A DNA stretch of 64,000 bases from Peltaster fructicola. Taxonomy: Eukaryota > Ascomycota > Dothideomycetes. A program made the translations under genes and the position numbers. The stretch is taken from assembly GCA_001592805.2 (NCBI GenBank), contig CP051140.1, positions 3,535,501 to 3,599,500 on the forward strand. Reading direction: 5' to 3'. The notes beneath the pieces are model-generated. The model had not been told where the DNA came from and did no database searches. It worked only from the letters and a program-made list of their open reading frames with translations. Positions within the stretch are counted from its first letter, which is position 1. Every line of letters begins with the position of its first letter. Positions 1-12,600 of the stretch are shown here, one piece after another.

Positions 1-1990
1 CGAGGAGAGTAAGCAGAATGTGCCAGGGTCGGGTACATTTGCAGCGTACTTTAAAGAGCAGTTGGACACATTTGAGAATTCGAAGACAGGTATGTGGTGA
101 AGCAGCTGTTATGCTTCGTGTGCTAATCATCTAGTTACCCTCCAAGAGTGGTGCCAAGATAAGGGTATTGAGAACCCCGACCATTACTTCTCTAGCATCA
201 TCATGGATCCGAACAACGAGTCGTGGAAAGGAAGTGGACAACCGGCAGCAGGTCTCTTACGGAAGCAGCTCTTCCTCATGCTCTACCTTGAGTACTTACT
301 CCTGAGAATAGGGAAAACAGTGCTGGACCTCATCATCTATGCTGACAGTGTCAAACAGGAGGGCAAACTAAAGCGGTACCGACTACTTTTCCCAGGTAGA
401 AGAGTGCTATACAAATGGTTCCTATCTGTCTTCGTCAAGGAAGACATGTCTCCTGACGACCATCTAATGAGCGATATGGAGGTTGGCGCAAGCGAAGCGC
501 TCTATCTTGGACAAGACTTCGGCCGGAAGTACGATCCAGAGCATCTGCCACCACAGAATGCTTGGGAGAAGATCGGCGAGGGTATTCGATTCATTCCAAA
601 CTTCTTCCGCACGGATTCGTCAGCATTTGGCTTTCGTGTTGCTGCAGCCACGATGTCTGTGGCCATAATTGGTTACCTCCAGGCCTCACAACAGTTCTTC
701 CTTCAACAACGACTCCTCTGGAGTATGATCATGATAGCCATTTCGATGTCTCGGACAGCAGGCCAGAGCACGATGAACTTTCTTCTGCGCATTGGAGGCA
801 CTACAGTCGCGATGATCGGTGCCTATATCATTTGGTACATCGTCGATGGCCGGACAGCAGGTGTGATCGTCTTCCTCTGGCTGTGGATCTTCTGTGCCTA
901 CTACGTGGTCTTCAAAGTGCCCAAGCTCATCATCGTTGGCATTCTGTCTATCGTCACGGCCATTCTTATCATTGGATACGAACTACAAGTGCAGAAGCTC
1001 GGCGTTACAGCGTCGGAGAGCAATGGACAGCCGGCGTATCCTACATATATCCTGGCTCCCTATCGACTGGCCTGTGTCGCGGGAGGACTCTTCGTTGCAT
1101 GGATCTGGACTATCTTCCCGTACCCCATTTCTGAACACTCCGAGCTACGCAAGGACTTGGGTGCATCGACATATATGCTCGCTAATATGTTTAGCAATGT
1201 TCACGCAACTATCACTTCCAGGCTGAAGGGTACATATGGCGATATTGGACTGAAAGGCTCGCATGCATACAATCTGGAGAAGGCCAGAACGAAGATCTTC
1301 GTAAAGCAGGTCGCCCTGTTGTCTCAGCTGCAGATGAACTCTGCTTTCTCGAAATTCCAGCTTCGCATTGGAGGGAGATTCCCATCCGAGACCTATGCTG
1401 GGTAAGTCAGACGGCTTTCGCGTGGACTAGCTGACAGGCGTAGTATGCTCGATTGCGTACGACGTATCTTTGTGGCGACATCACTGATCGCACACGCTTC
1501 TGAGACGATCTCCTCTCGCGGACCTGACGATAGCGAGCAGTCGCAATGGTCCCAGGACTTCCGCAAAGTTGTGCTTGCAGTAAGCCAGAACACGAATCGG
1601 GTGACATCGACATTGTCCTTGCTCTCCGCAAGTCTGTTGAATGCCCAGCCTCTGCCTCCATTCATGGAGCTACCGAAGCAGTTCGAGTTCGTCGAGAGGC
1701 TGGAGTCGGTCGATGCTGGTATCTTGAGCATACGACATATCGCCGAGCCTGAGTATAGTGCCTTTGTGGTCATTCAGTTGGCGGCCGAGTCTCTTCACTG
1801 GAATCTGAAACAGCTCAAAGAGTAAGTGTTGCATGCTGTCTTGTTGCGTTGCTGACCAGATAGGCACGTCAAGAACCTTGTAGGAGAGATGGACTTTTCC
1901 TTCCATGCACTGCATTCTAGTGAGAATGATTCGGATGAAACGCTGAATGATGGAATCAAGACGGTACGAAGCAGCTCCAAGAACGATTGA
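1..1990 (+). CDS. ArAE/DUF2421-type membrane transporter, C-terminal part (5' end outside window)
   Basis: The visible 619 residues lie in four exons: 2-89, 135-1401, 1444-1821 and 1864-1990, and all three splices keep one frame. The introns are 42-45 bp; the first has a GCTAAT branch point before its TAG acceptor. At least four hydrophobic segments fall in the middle of the visible part (around genomic 640-1120), followed by a soluble C-terminal part containing the motif IFPYPISEHSELRKDLG. This layout fits the fungal aromatic-acid-exporter/Brefeldin-A-sensitivity (DUF2421/ArAE_2) family of multi-pass membrane proteins thought to export small molecules. The exact substrate cannot be read from sequence. 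The start codon lies upstream of the window. The third acceptor could also be CAG six bases earlier, which would add two residues in frame. Confidence 0.8.
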
Positions 1991-3177
1991 ATGTCTGAAG
2001 ACTTCATAATTTGGATAGTGAATGTCTATATTGGCCACATACAGTACCATGGATTGGAGCATCTATCCACCGGATGTCTGCTTGCTCTTCAGTTTGTATC
2101 AGTTTCAGGACGAAGATGATGGTCATTCAGCGCCATCACACCGATCAACGCGCGCAGCATTGTCCGCCTGAGTCCACAGTGTGAGTAACAGAAATGTGCT
2201 TCAGCCCTGTTTCGACGCCACATTTTCACTGCGGCGGCTTGCTCGTTCCACGACCGCCCTGACCTAACTTACATACTCAAGCACAAAGGCTGACTGGCAG
2301 GTCGTCTGTGATGGCATGGATTGTTCCGCAAGACGCTCTTGGCATTCAAGCTCTCGGATGGCTTCCCTCAATGCTTCGAGAGATATCCGAGTCATCTATC
2401 ACATCCGTACCATCCACCGTAAGGTCCCTGATGGCATCGGCTGGAGTATGTTGCCAGGCTACCACCAGACACGTTGTGTTTGTACCTGGTGGCCTAACTT
2501 TGCGGCTACTCGCGATCGCTGAGACCTCGCTGTAGTTCTCATGGCTAATCGTTCAATTGCTAGCATGGACATCTGTGCCGCTATATTGGTCCTTAGACTT
2601 GGCTGGCGTGTTTCTTGTCGAATCATTCTGCTGCTAGTTCGATTAGACTGGTCGTATTTTGTGTTGTACCACAGGAGGATTGTCTGTGCAGGCAAAAAGA
2701 CGTCAGTGCCAAGCATTCTGTTTCCTGCTAACTGTTTTGAAATCCGAACGACCTCACGGTCTCTATGCTTTTATGCTGGACAGAGCGCAGTAAATGGATC
2801 TCCTGCTCGTGGCCTCCATCGCCCGGAAATGGCGGCGCATTCGCTGCCGACACATTTGCGGTTCTACTTCGGTCGGGCGCCTGGGTCCACACATATGCCA
2901 AGCCGTAACATGAATGTTTATCCCATAATAAGCCGCATCAGGATTCCCATCATATGACGTCGGATCTACAACATCAGCACGGCTCTCGGATATCGATTTT
3001 CTTCTTCTTGTCGCGTGGTCTCTTGGTCGCACGCGAGCTCTACGTAACAGCTGCAGAGAAGCTCGTGCTCGGTCTTTGCACTATTCGCGTCACCCGTGCG
3101 GAAGCTCTTGATATACCTGCTTCCCGCTTCCATTCCTTCACAACACATTCAAAAGCTACTCAGCATACTGGTGAAAT
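1991..3177. other. Intergenic stretch, nothing supported
   Basis: About 1.2 kb between the transporter stop and the sugar transporter start. It holds only short overlapping open frames without recognisable domains, and presumably contains the 3' UTR of one gene and the promoter of the next. Confidence 0.5.
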
Positions 3178-4919
3178 ATGGCGATCTTCTCGAGGAGCAG
3201 GAAAGGTCCTAGGGACGCTGATGCTGCTCCTAACCAGCATGGCGCAGCCCACAAGCAGTCCGGCGAGGCACCTGTCCGGATTATCTCTTTTCAAGTTATC
3301 TCTATGGCTCTCATCGTCTCTCTAGGAGGCCTGATCTTCGGCTTCGACACGGGCCAGATTTCTGGCTTCCTTGAGATGCCAAACTTCATCAGTTCTTTTG
3401 GTGAGAATGGAACTAGCTTCAGCAATGTTCGCACAGGCACAATAGTCGGTCTGTTGTCCATCGGCACACTCTGCGGTGCTCTAATCGGAGCTCCTATTGC
3501 AGATGCTTTTGGACGTAGGATCGCCATCGTCTTCTGGAACATCATCTTCATCATCGGCGTCATCGTCCAGATCACAAGCACCACCGAGTGGTACCAAGTT
3601 GCGATCGGTCGTCTGGTCGCAGGCTTTGGTGTGGGCGGTCTTTCGGTGCTTACACCAATGTACCAGTCAGAGACAGCCCTCGACAAGTGAGAGGAGCTCT
3701 GGTCTCTTGCTACCAGCTGTTCATCACTCTGGGTATCTTCCTTGCGAACGTTGTCAACCTGGGCACCCACACACACGCTGGATCATACCAATGGCAGGTT
3801 CCTATGGGCGTGGGATTCATCTGGCCAGTCCTCATGATCGCTGGCATTACTATACTCCCAGAGTCGCCACGTTGGGACTATCGGAAAGGTAATGTTGATC
3901 GAGCTCGTCGAACCATTGCCGGCTCATACGGCGTGGGTGAGAATCACTGGGAGGTCGAAAGAGAGATCAAAGAGATCAAAGCGAAATTCGACGCAGAGAA
4001 TGCTGGAGGCGGCAAGCATCCTGCCTACGAAGTGTTCACTGGACCTCGAATGGCATATCGCGTGCTTCTTGGCGTTTCCCTGCAAGCCCTCCAGCAATTG
4101 ACTGGAGCAAACTACTACGTGAGTCGCTTAGATGCTAACTGGCGGCCAGACTAACACGAAGCACAGTTCTACTATGGTACGACCATCTTCAACTCCGTCG
4201 GCTTGAGCGACAGCTTCCAAACAGCACTCATCTTGAGTGCAGTCAATTCATCATGACCTTCCGGGTCTTTACGTCGTAGAGAAGGCAGGTCGACGGAGAG
4301 CACTGATTGCCGGTGCACTCTGGCAGTTCATGTGCTTTTTAGTGTTTGCATCAGTCGGACACTTCTTACTGGATCAGAATAACCCACAGAACACGCCCAC
4401 TGCCGGCAGAGTCATGATAGCCTTTGCATGTCTCTTCATTGCTGGCTATGCAATGGTGAGTACCAAAGAAGTCCCGCAAGATCCTCAGACTAACAACGAC
4501 AGACTTGGGGACCTATTATCTGGGCCGTTATCGGAGAGCTCTTTCCCAGCAGGTATCGTGCATTGGCAATGGGTATCTGTACCGCATCGAATTGGATCTG
4601 GAACTTCCTCATCAGCTTCTTCACGAGCTTCATCACCAACTCGATCGATTACCAGTATGGATATGTGTTCGCGGGCACAAACTTCCTCGGCGCAGTTGTT
4701 GTATACTTCTTCTTATGCGAAAGCAGTGGAAGAACGTTGGAGGAGATCGACACAATGTACATCATGCATGTACCTCCTCGAGAGAGCACAAAGTGGGAGC
4801 CGCCGAGTGATGAGGAACTGGTCACAGCAGATTCGTTGTACCTCAAGCCAGGCGCAAGAGATATCCAAAAGACGGACTCGAATCGTCCAGCCGAAAGACT
4901 AGAGAACGCAGTAGCATAA
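3178..4919 (+). CDS. MFS hexose-transporter-like sugar permease, frame broken three times
   Basis: Three exons: 3178-4118, 4167-4455 and 4503-4919. The second intron has GACTAAC 20 bp before its acceptor, the third CTAAC. The product would be about 549 residues, normal for 12-TM sugar porters. Signatures seen: [15 protein letters not shown] in TM1, [12 protein letters not shown]-like segment, MYQSETA followed by [34 protein letters not shown], and the C-terminal PSRYRALAM and [11 protein letters not shown]. These place it in the fungal hexose transporter group that imports monosaccharides at the plasma membrane. The frame shifts by one base near 3677-3680, inside the otherwise conserved SETAPRQVRG motif, and by two bases between 4246 and 4262, inside the conserved [13 protein letters not shown] motif. 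Restoring three bases makes the total divisible by three. All lie at short homopolymers, like those in rpb1, so assembly error is as likely as a dead gene. Confidence 0.8.
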
Positions 4920-5050
4920 GGTGGCATGAATGATAACGCTCTCGAGCAGGCCACAAGGCTCTTGTACGATATTGTATGGCTGTGACTTCTAGAATCATGT
5001 GTAAATTGCAAGTATTCATAATTTATGTCATCAGGATATCATGTACACAA

Positions 5051-6605
<1,555 letters not shown>

Positions 6606-7658
6606 CTTGCTTGATATTCTGGTTGGGGTTGTGATAGGGATAGAAGAGATACGACTGATTGTCGAAAGTACGGATCAGAAGTAAAGGAAGGACGAACGCT
6701 TGCAACCCAGGACCTAATATACCTTACCGATCTCTACAGCCTCTAGTGCTTGACAAACATTGGGAAAAAAGCACATGCGCAATAGGTAGCTCCCAGGATA
6801 ACGTCACATCGAGTGCTCCCAGCCGTCTAGCGAGCGTGGAGTCATGAATGGACCCGCAAGAGCTGCAGCAGCCATGCAGCTAGTGGGCAAGTCTCGATGA
6901 GAGGATGTGTCGTTGAATGAAGTGGCCGCTTGCTCTTAATGGGCGGCCACTATGGACGCTGAGGTCACAAATGTTGATAAGGATAACAGAAGCAAGATCG
7001 ATGGTTGTCATTGGCTGCTTGCGTCTAGCGGCCTGCAGGGAATGCTGTTCGCCGGTCTCGGTGGCTGAAGCAGCGAGGGTGGGTTGTCCATAGTGTGTGC
7101 GTTCTGCGTAGTGTCACACGTTCTAGTCTGGTCCATTGCACGAGTTTATGGGACCGTGAGAGCAGGCTAGATGGTGAAAAGATCACTGAAGACACTGAGC
7201 AGATCAGTGGCATGGCATCGCGGCAAAACCTGGTAAAATCATGCAATTCCATGCACTGCTCGAGGCTCGAGAGACCGATGCCATCACCATGATGTCCTTG
7301 TAGATAAGAGCTCTCCCTCGCAGTGTGACAAGTGCTCAGCCGCATCTCCCTAGCTCTATGTTTGCGTGAGAATTCGAGACGACAGCGCTGGAACAACAGT
7401 CAACTGCAAGTCCAGTCAGTTCGAGCATTTCAAGATAGCCGATGTCTCGAGGCCAGATCGTCGAGCTCGAGCCGCCAGGGACAACGAGCCAAGCTAATGG
7501 GTTTGACCATCTTGCCGGGAGTGTCTTGGTAAAAAGGCTTGAAGGCTGAATAGTGCTGGAGCAAGACAGCAGTCCGATTTCGCTCATATAACATGCCCAA
7601 CGCTCCGGGTATCGTATTCCTTGTAACGCCATATCTATGCAGTAATCGTGATAAAGGC
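6606..7658. promoter_or_regulatory. gdhA upstream region and swd1 3' side, with candidate GATA sites
   Basis: About 1.05 kb between the gdhA start and the swd1 stop, both on the minus strand. HGATAR matches (the core bound by AreA-type nitrogen regulators) occur at 6632-6637 (TGATAG) and 6975-6980 (TGATAA). Such short motifs occur often by chance. No coding frame here has a recognisable domain. Confidence 0.3.
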
Positions 7659-9071
7659 TCAATCGCCTCGTCTTCGTTTGTTGCCTGTGCCATTCGCATC
7701 GTAGTCAGCTTCGTCGTCCAACAGGTCGCTGGCCTCCCGCGCCGTACTCTTTCTCCGAAATTGTCCAGCACCAATTGCAACCATCTCGTCTTCAGAATCA
7801 CTCTCCTCGACTCCAAACAGCACAGGCATCTTGAACTCCTCGATACCCTGTGCAGCACCCCGTTCTCGCTCCAATTGCTCGTCATCAACAGTGAGCACAT
7901 CAACCTCTTCGTCCTCTTGATCCAGTCGGCGTTTGTGTATCTCGTCTAGTGGATGAATGTCGAACTCATCCTCACGCTCGATGTACTCAACATTCTCCTC
8001 GACTTCCGCAAAGTCTGGCGCCAGTGCGGACCAGCGTTGTGGTGTGTTGATAGACCAGATGTATATACGACCAGACTCAACTCCTGTTGCTGCCACAAAT
8101 GGTCGTGTAGGGTGCCATTCTACAGCCCCAAGCTCTTCCTTAGGACCTTCCAAGATCTTGACCAGTGATCCATGACCACGCTCCCATATGTAGATGTCAT
8201 GGTTCATCAGTGTGGAGGCCATGACATATTCGGCGTTGCTGCTGAACGCAACATGGTTCCAGCTGAGCCTGTTCACAACATCCTGAAACTTGTGCTCAAC
8301 TTCGAGGTTGATGCTGTCCGATTGAAGCTTAGGATCGGCAAAGTCTGGGAGCTTGATCGTACGGATGATGGTATCGGATGCGTTGACCAGCAGGTCTCGT
8401 CCTGAACTACTTAGACGAATGAGGAGTATTGGTTTTGAGCATAGCCTTGTGCTGTAGATCGTCTCTTTCGTGGTCGTGTCAATCACATTGAGCCATCCCT
8501 TTGTGGTACCTGTGATGACATGGCTACCGGTTGGTGTGAATGCAGCCACGGTGGTGAAGTGTTTGAGGTCAGCCTTCTCGCTCTCCTGCTCGTGGGCTGC
8601 ACGCTTGGGCAAGTTGGGTAGGGCATATTGCTTGATCTTGCTTTCTGAGAAGTCCACCAATGCAGGACGGTACTCGTACAGTGCCGCGACACAGCGGAGG
8701 TGGTCTTTGGGGTGAAGCTCAGCGATGTAAACCGGTGCTCCCAGGTTGATTGTGCGCACCCTGCTGCCATCTTTGAGATCCCATAGGATAACCTTCCAAT
8801 CAATGCTACTGCTCAACAGATATCGCCCACTCTTCTCCCACGACAAGGATTGGACCGTCCGACCGGTCGTGTGTCCCTTGAGCTTTCGTGCAACACCGTT
8901 CGTCTCGAGGTCGAAGATCGCGATGGTGCCCTTAGCTGTTCCTGAGGCGAGCAGATCGCCGCGGTGCGAGAAGCGAATGCATACTGCCTGGCCAGATGAT
9001 CGCAATCGAGCGATGAGGATCTCAGGGATGTCAATAACCAGTAGCGAGGGGTCCGTTAACTGCGCGTTCAT
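7659..9071 (-). CDS. swd1: COMPASS histone H3K4 methyltransferase subunit Swd1 (RbBP5 orthologue)
   Basis: One uninterrupted exon of 470 residues. The N-terminus MNAQLTDPSLL matches the start of the Swd1/RbBP5 family. It is followed by WD40 blades over roughly residues 25-330, seen as repeated SGTAKGTIAIFDLET, SSSIDWKVILWDLKDG, TGTTKGWLNVIDTTT and ATGVESGRIYIWSINT type endings. The C-terminal 130 residues are acidic with a basic end (GNKRRRGD). The family member is a scaffold in the Set1/COMPASS complex and helps activate H3K4 methylation in the nucleus. It is divergently arranged with rpb1, with 557 bp between the two start codons. Confidence 0.93.
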   Translation of the reverse strand: MNAQLTDPSLLVIDIPEILIARLRSSGQAVCIRFSHRGDLLASGTAKGTIAIFDLETNGVARKLKGHTTGRTVQSLSWEKSGRYLLSSSIDWKVILWDLKDGSRVRTINLGAPVYIAELHPKDHLRCVAALYEYRPALVDFSESKIKQYALPNLPKRAAHEQESEKADLKHFTTVAAFTPTGSHVITGTTKGWLNVIDTTTKETIYSTRLCSKPILLIRLSSSGRDLLVNASDTIIRTIKLPDFADPKLQSDSINLEVEHKFQDVVNRLSWNHVAFSSNAEYVMASTLMNHDIYIWERGHGSLVKILEGPKEELGAVEWHPTRPFVAATGVESGRIYIWSINTPQRWSALAPDFAEVEENVEYIEREDEFDIHPLDEIHKRRLDQEDEEVDVLTVDDEQLERERGAAQGIEEFKMPVLFGVEESDSEDEMVAIGAGQFRRKSTAREASDLLDDEADYDANGTGNKRRRGD

Positions 9072-9628
9072 TGTTGTTCACATGTCTGTCACTTTCTTTA
9101 GATGTTCTGCACGCGAGCTGTCACTAGCTTGATGAGTCACCAAACGGCAAAGCACGAGCCATACGCCAAGAATACCGGCCGCGCCCAAAGGCAGCCGTGT
9201 TGGCATCAAGCCCTCGTCACCTCTACACCTCACCACTTCGCGACAATCCCTCTCAAAGATCGCCTGGCTCGCTGCGATATCTCTGGCAACGCGTTTCTCA
9301 TCAGTCACCACCCTTCAGATCAACATACGGTCGCCGGCAGGCCTTCGCTGGACGCTGCCGTCGCAAATTTTCACGCGAGTTCACATCGACACGACCACAG
9401 CGCATGACGCGCATCAAAACCCATCACAACCATCAAGCATCCCTGTAACATCATATCACATTGTATCAGTACGCGATAGAGAGCCGACGAGGCGCCCAAA
9501 GGCGAAGACGCAGTCGGCGCAAACAAACAAAGAAGACCACGGTCTCTCAAAAACAAAAGCATTAGAAACGGGCATACAGGACGGCGATTTCAATTTAATT
9601 CTGCATTACTTCACGACAACTCGCAATC
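9072..9628. promoter_or_regulatory. Divergent promoter region of swd1 and rpb1
   Basis: The 557 bp between the two start codons must serve both genes unless one has a distant promoter. The last 200 bp before rpb1 are rich in CATCACAACC-like and AAACAAA tracts. I see no clear TATA box. A 77-codon minus-strand frame is annotated separately with low confidence. Confidence 0.5.
9078..9311 (-). CDS. Possible small single-pass membrane protein (77 aa)
   Basis: An open frame of 77 codons ends six bases before the swd1 start, on the same strand. It begins MVTDEKRVARDIAASQ, has a charged first half with two Cys, then a hydrophobic stretch around residues 41-58 (LGAAGILGVWLVLCRLV) and a polar tail. 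I do not recognise it. The amino-acid make-up looks more protein-like than the other small frames here, but it lies wholly inside the swd1/rpb1 divergent promoter and could be an upstream open frame of the swd1 mRNA or chance. Confidence 0.25.
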   Translation of the reverse strand: MVTDEKRVARDIAASQAIFERDCREVVRCRGDEGLMPTRLPLGAAGILGVWLVLCRLVTHQASDSSRAEHLKKVTDM

Positions 9629-12600
9629 ATGGCGAATTACACATTTGCGCATTCTACTGCGCCACTCAAGCAGGTTCAGGAGGTTCAGTTTGGACTCTTC
9701 TCGCCTGAAGAGATCAAGAACATGAGCGTCTGCCACATCGAGTATCCTGAGACTATGGACGAACAGCGGCATCGTCCTCGGGAGAAAGGCCTCAACGATC
9801 CGAAGTTGGGAAGCATAGATCGTGCATACCGATGTGCGACATGTGGCGAAGGCATGGTGGAATGTCCTGGTCATTTCGGGCACATCGAACTCGCTGTGCC
9901 CGTCTTTCACATTGGTACAGTCCTATCGCTGGCTTTATCGACTTCTTCAACTGACGGTCTACAGGCTTCATCAACAAGGTGAAGAAGATCCTCGAGTCAG
10001 TCTGCCACAACTGTGGTAAACTGAAGTCGGACGATGTAAGTTGACAGTGACTTGTGCATTATCTCTAGTTATTGACAAGCGCAGCGCGATGAGAAGTTCA
10101 AACAGGGAAGTCGTCTTCGCGATGCCAAACGTCGGTTCGAAGTCGTGCATGCAATATGTAAAGGAAAGACTGTCTGCGAGGCAGACGCTCCAGAAGACGA
10201 GAACAATGATGATCCAAAGGCGAAGCTGCAGAAGGGGCACGGCGGCTGTGGCAACATCCAGCCAACCATTCGAAAGGACTCACTTCGACTCATCGGTACA
10301 TGGAAGTTCGGCAAGGGTGATGCCGAGGACGGAGACAAAGGCGATGAGAAGCGACCCATCACACCACAGATGGCGTTAAACATCTTCCGTAACATCTCTG
10401 AGCTGGATCTTGCACGACTGGGACTTAACGCTGACTATGCTCGACCAGAGTGGATGGTACTTACAGTCCTGCCAGTTCCTCCACCAGCAGTTCGACCAAG
10501 TATCTCCGTCGATGGAACTAGTCAGGGCATGCGATCGGAGGATGACTTGACATACAAGCTGTCTGACATCATTCGTGCGAACTCGAACGTCCGACGTTGC
10601 GAGCAAGAAGGCTCACCACAACACGTCGTCGACGAATTCATCTCTCTGCTGCAATACCATGTCGCGACCTACATGGACAACGATATTGCCGGTCTGCCGA
10701 AAGCACTGCAAAAGTCTGGTCGACCTGTCAAGGCTATTCGTGCTCGACTGAAAGCCAAGGATGGTCGTCTTAGAGGCAATCTCATGGGCAAGCGTGTCGA
10801 CTTCTCAGCACGTACCGTCATCACTGGTGATCCAAACCTTGATCTCGATGAGGTTGGAGTGCCACAGTCGATCGCAAAACTCTCACATTCCTGAGACTGT
10901 CAACGCGTACAATATCGGTAAACTTCAGCAACTGGTTCGCAATGGACCTACTGTCCACCCTGGTGCGCGATATGTCATGCGCGACAACGGTGAGCGAATC
11001 GATCTCCGACATCACAAGCGTGCTGGCGACATTCAGCTGCACTTTGGCTGGAAAGTTGAGCGTCACATCGTCGACGGTGACTACATCATCTTCAACCGAC
11101 AGCCGTCCTTGCACAAGGAGTCTATGATGGGACATCGTGTCCGTGTCATGCCATACTCGACCTTCCGATTGAATTTGTCAGTCACCTCACCATACAACGC
11201 CGATTTCGATGGTGACGAAATGAACCTTCACGTGCCGCAGTCGCACGAGACTCGGGCTGAAGTTATGAATCTTTGCGCTGTACCACTCAATATCGTCTCG
11301 CCACAGAAGAACGGTCCTCTGATGGGTATTGTGCAAGACACCATGGCTGGTATCTACATGATGACTCGACGTGATGTCATGCTGGATCAACAACATGTCA
11401 TGAACATCTTGATGTGGGTTCCTGGATGGGACGGTGTCCTTCCACATCCTGCAATCGTCAAGCCTGTACCACGCTGGACTGGCAAGCAGATAATCTCTTA
11501 CGCTCTTCCAGGTGGCACTAACATGTTCCGCTTCGACCCTAAGGAAGGTCACATTCCTCTCAAGGATGCAGGGCTTCTCATCCAGAATGGACAGCTTCAG
11601 TACGGTCAATTCGTCAAGAAGATCGTCGGAGCTTCGCAGGGCAGTGTTGTTCACGTCATCTACAACGATAGAGGTCCTGAGGCTACCGTGCAATTCTTCA
11701 ATGCAGCACAACGCATAGTCAATTACTGGATGCTGCACAATGGCTTCAGTGTCGGCATAGGAGATACTATCCCTGACACACAGACGCTCGAAGGCATCGA
11801 AGCTGCAGTCCAGAAGCAAAAGGACGACGTTGCCAAGCTCATTCGTCAAGTCCAAGCTGGCGATCTTGAGCCACTGCCGGGTATGACGATCCGAGAGTCC
11901 TTCGAGTCAAAGGCAAAAGCTGCGCTCGAAGAGGCTCGAAACAAGGGTGGTGATATCGCTTTTGGTGGTGTCAAGGACTGCAACAACGTCGCAACCATGG
12001 TTCGTTCTGGTTCGAAAGGATCAAGTGTCAACATCTCTCAGATGACGGCAGCTGTCGGTCAACAATCCCTCGAGGGCAAACGTCTACCATTCGGCTTCAT
12101 GTACCGAACACTTCCACACTACTTCAAGGATGACTATTCGCCAGCTTCCAGAGGTTTCGTGCAGAACTCCTACCTGCGTGGACTTACACCATCCGAGTTC
12201 TTCTTCCACGCTATGGGTGGCCGTGAAGGTCTTATCGACACTGCTGTCAAGACTGCCGAGACTGGTTACATTCAGCGTCGTCTTGTTAAGGCCCTCGAGG
12301 ACGTCATGGTCAAGTACGACGGCACAATCCGAAACTCACTCGGTGACATCTTGCAATTCATCTACGGAGAGGATGGTCTCGACGCTGTCTACATCGAGAA
12401 TCAGAAGCTCGACATCATCTCCATGTCCAACAAGGCTTTTGAGAAGAAATACCGTGTGGACGTCATGGATCCTTCTGAAAAGGAGATGATCCTTTCCAGT
12501 GATGTGCTTGAAGTTGCACAGGAGATTGAGGGAGACCTCGATGTACAGCGACTCTTCGATGAGGAATTCGACGCGATCACCAACGACCGTGACAAGATCC

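Noticed and set aside
2541-2957. 138-codon plus-strand frame
   Set aside because: No recognisable feature, and equally long frames on the other strand overlap it.
10870-10897. Programmed frameshifting in rpb1
   Set aside because: Two separate slips in 16 bases, no slippery heptamer or stimulatory element, and no precedent for Rpb1; missing bases explain it better.
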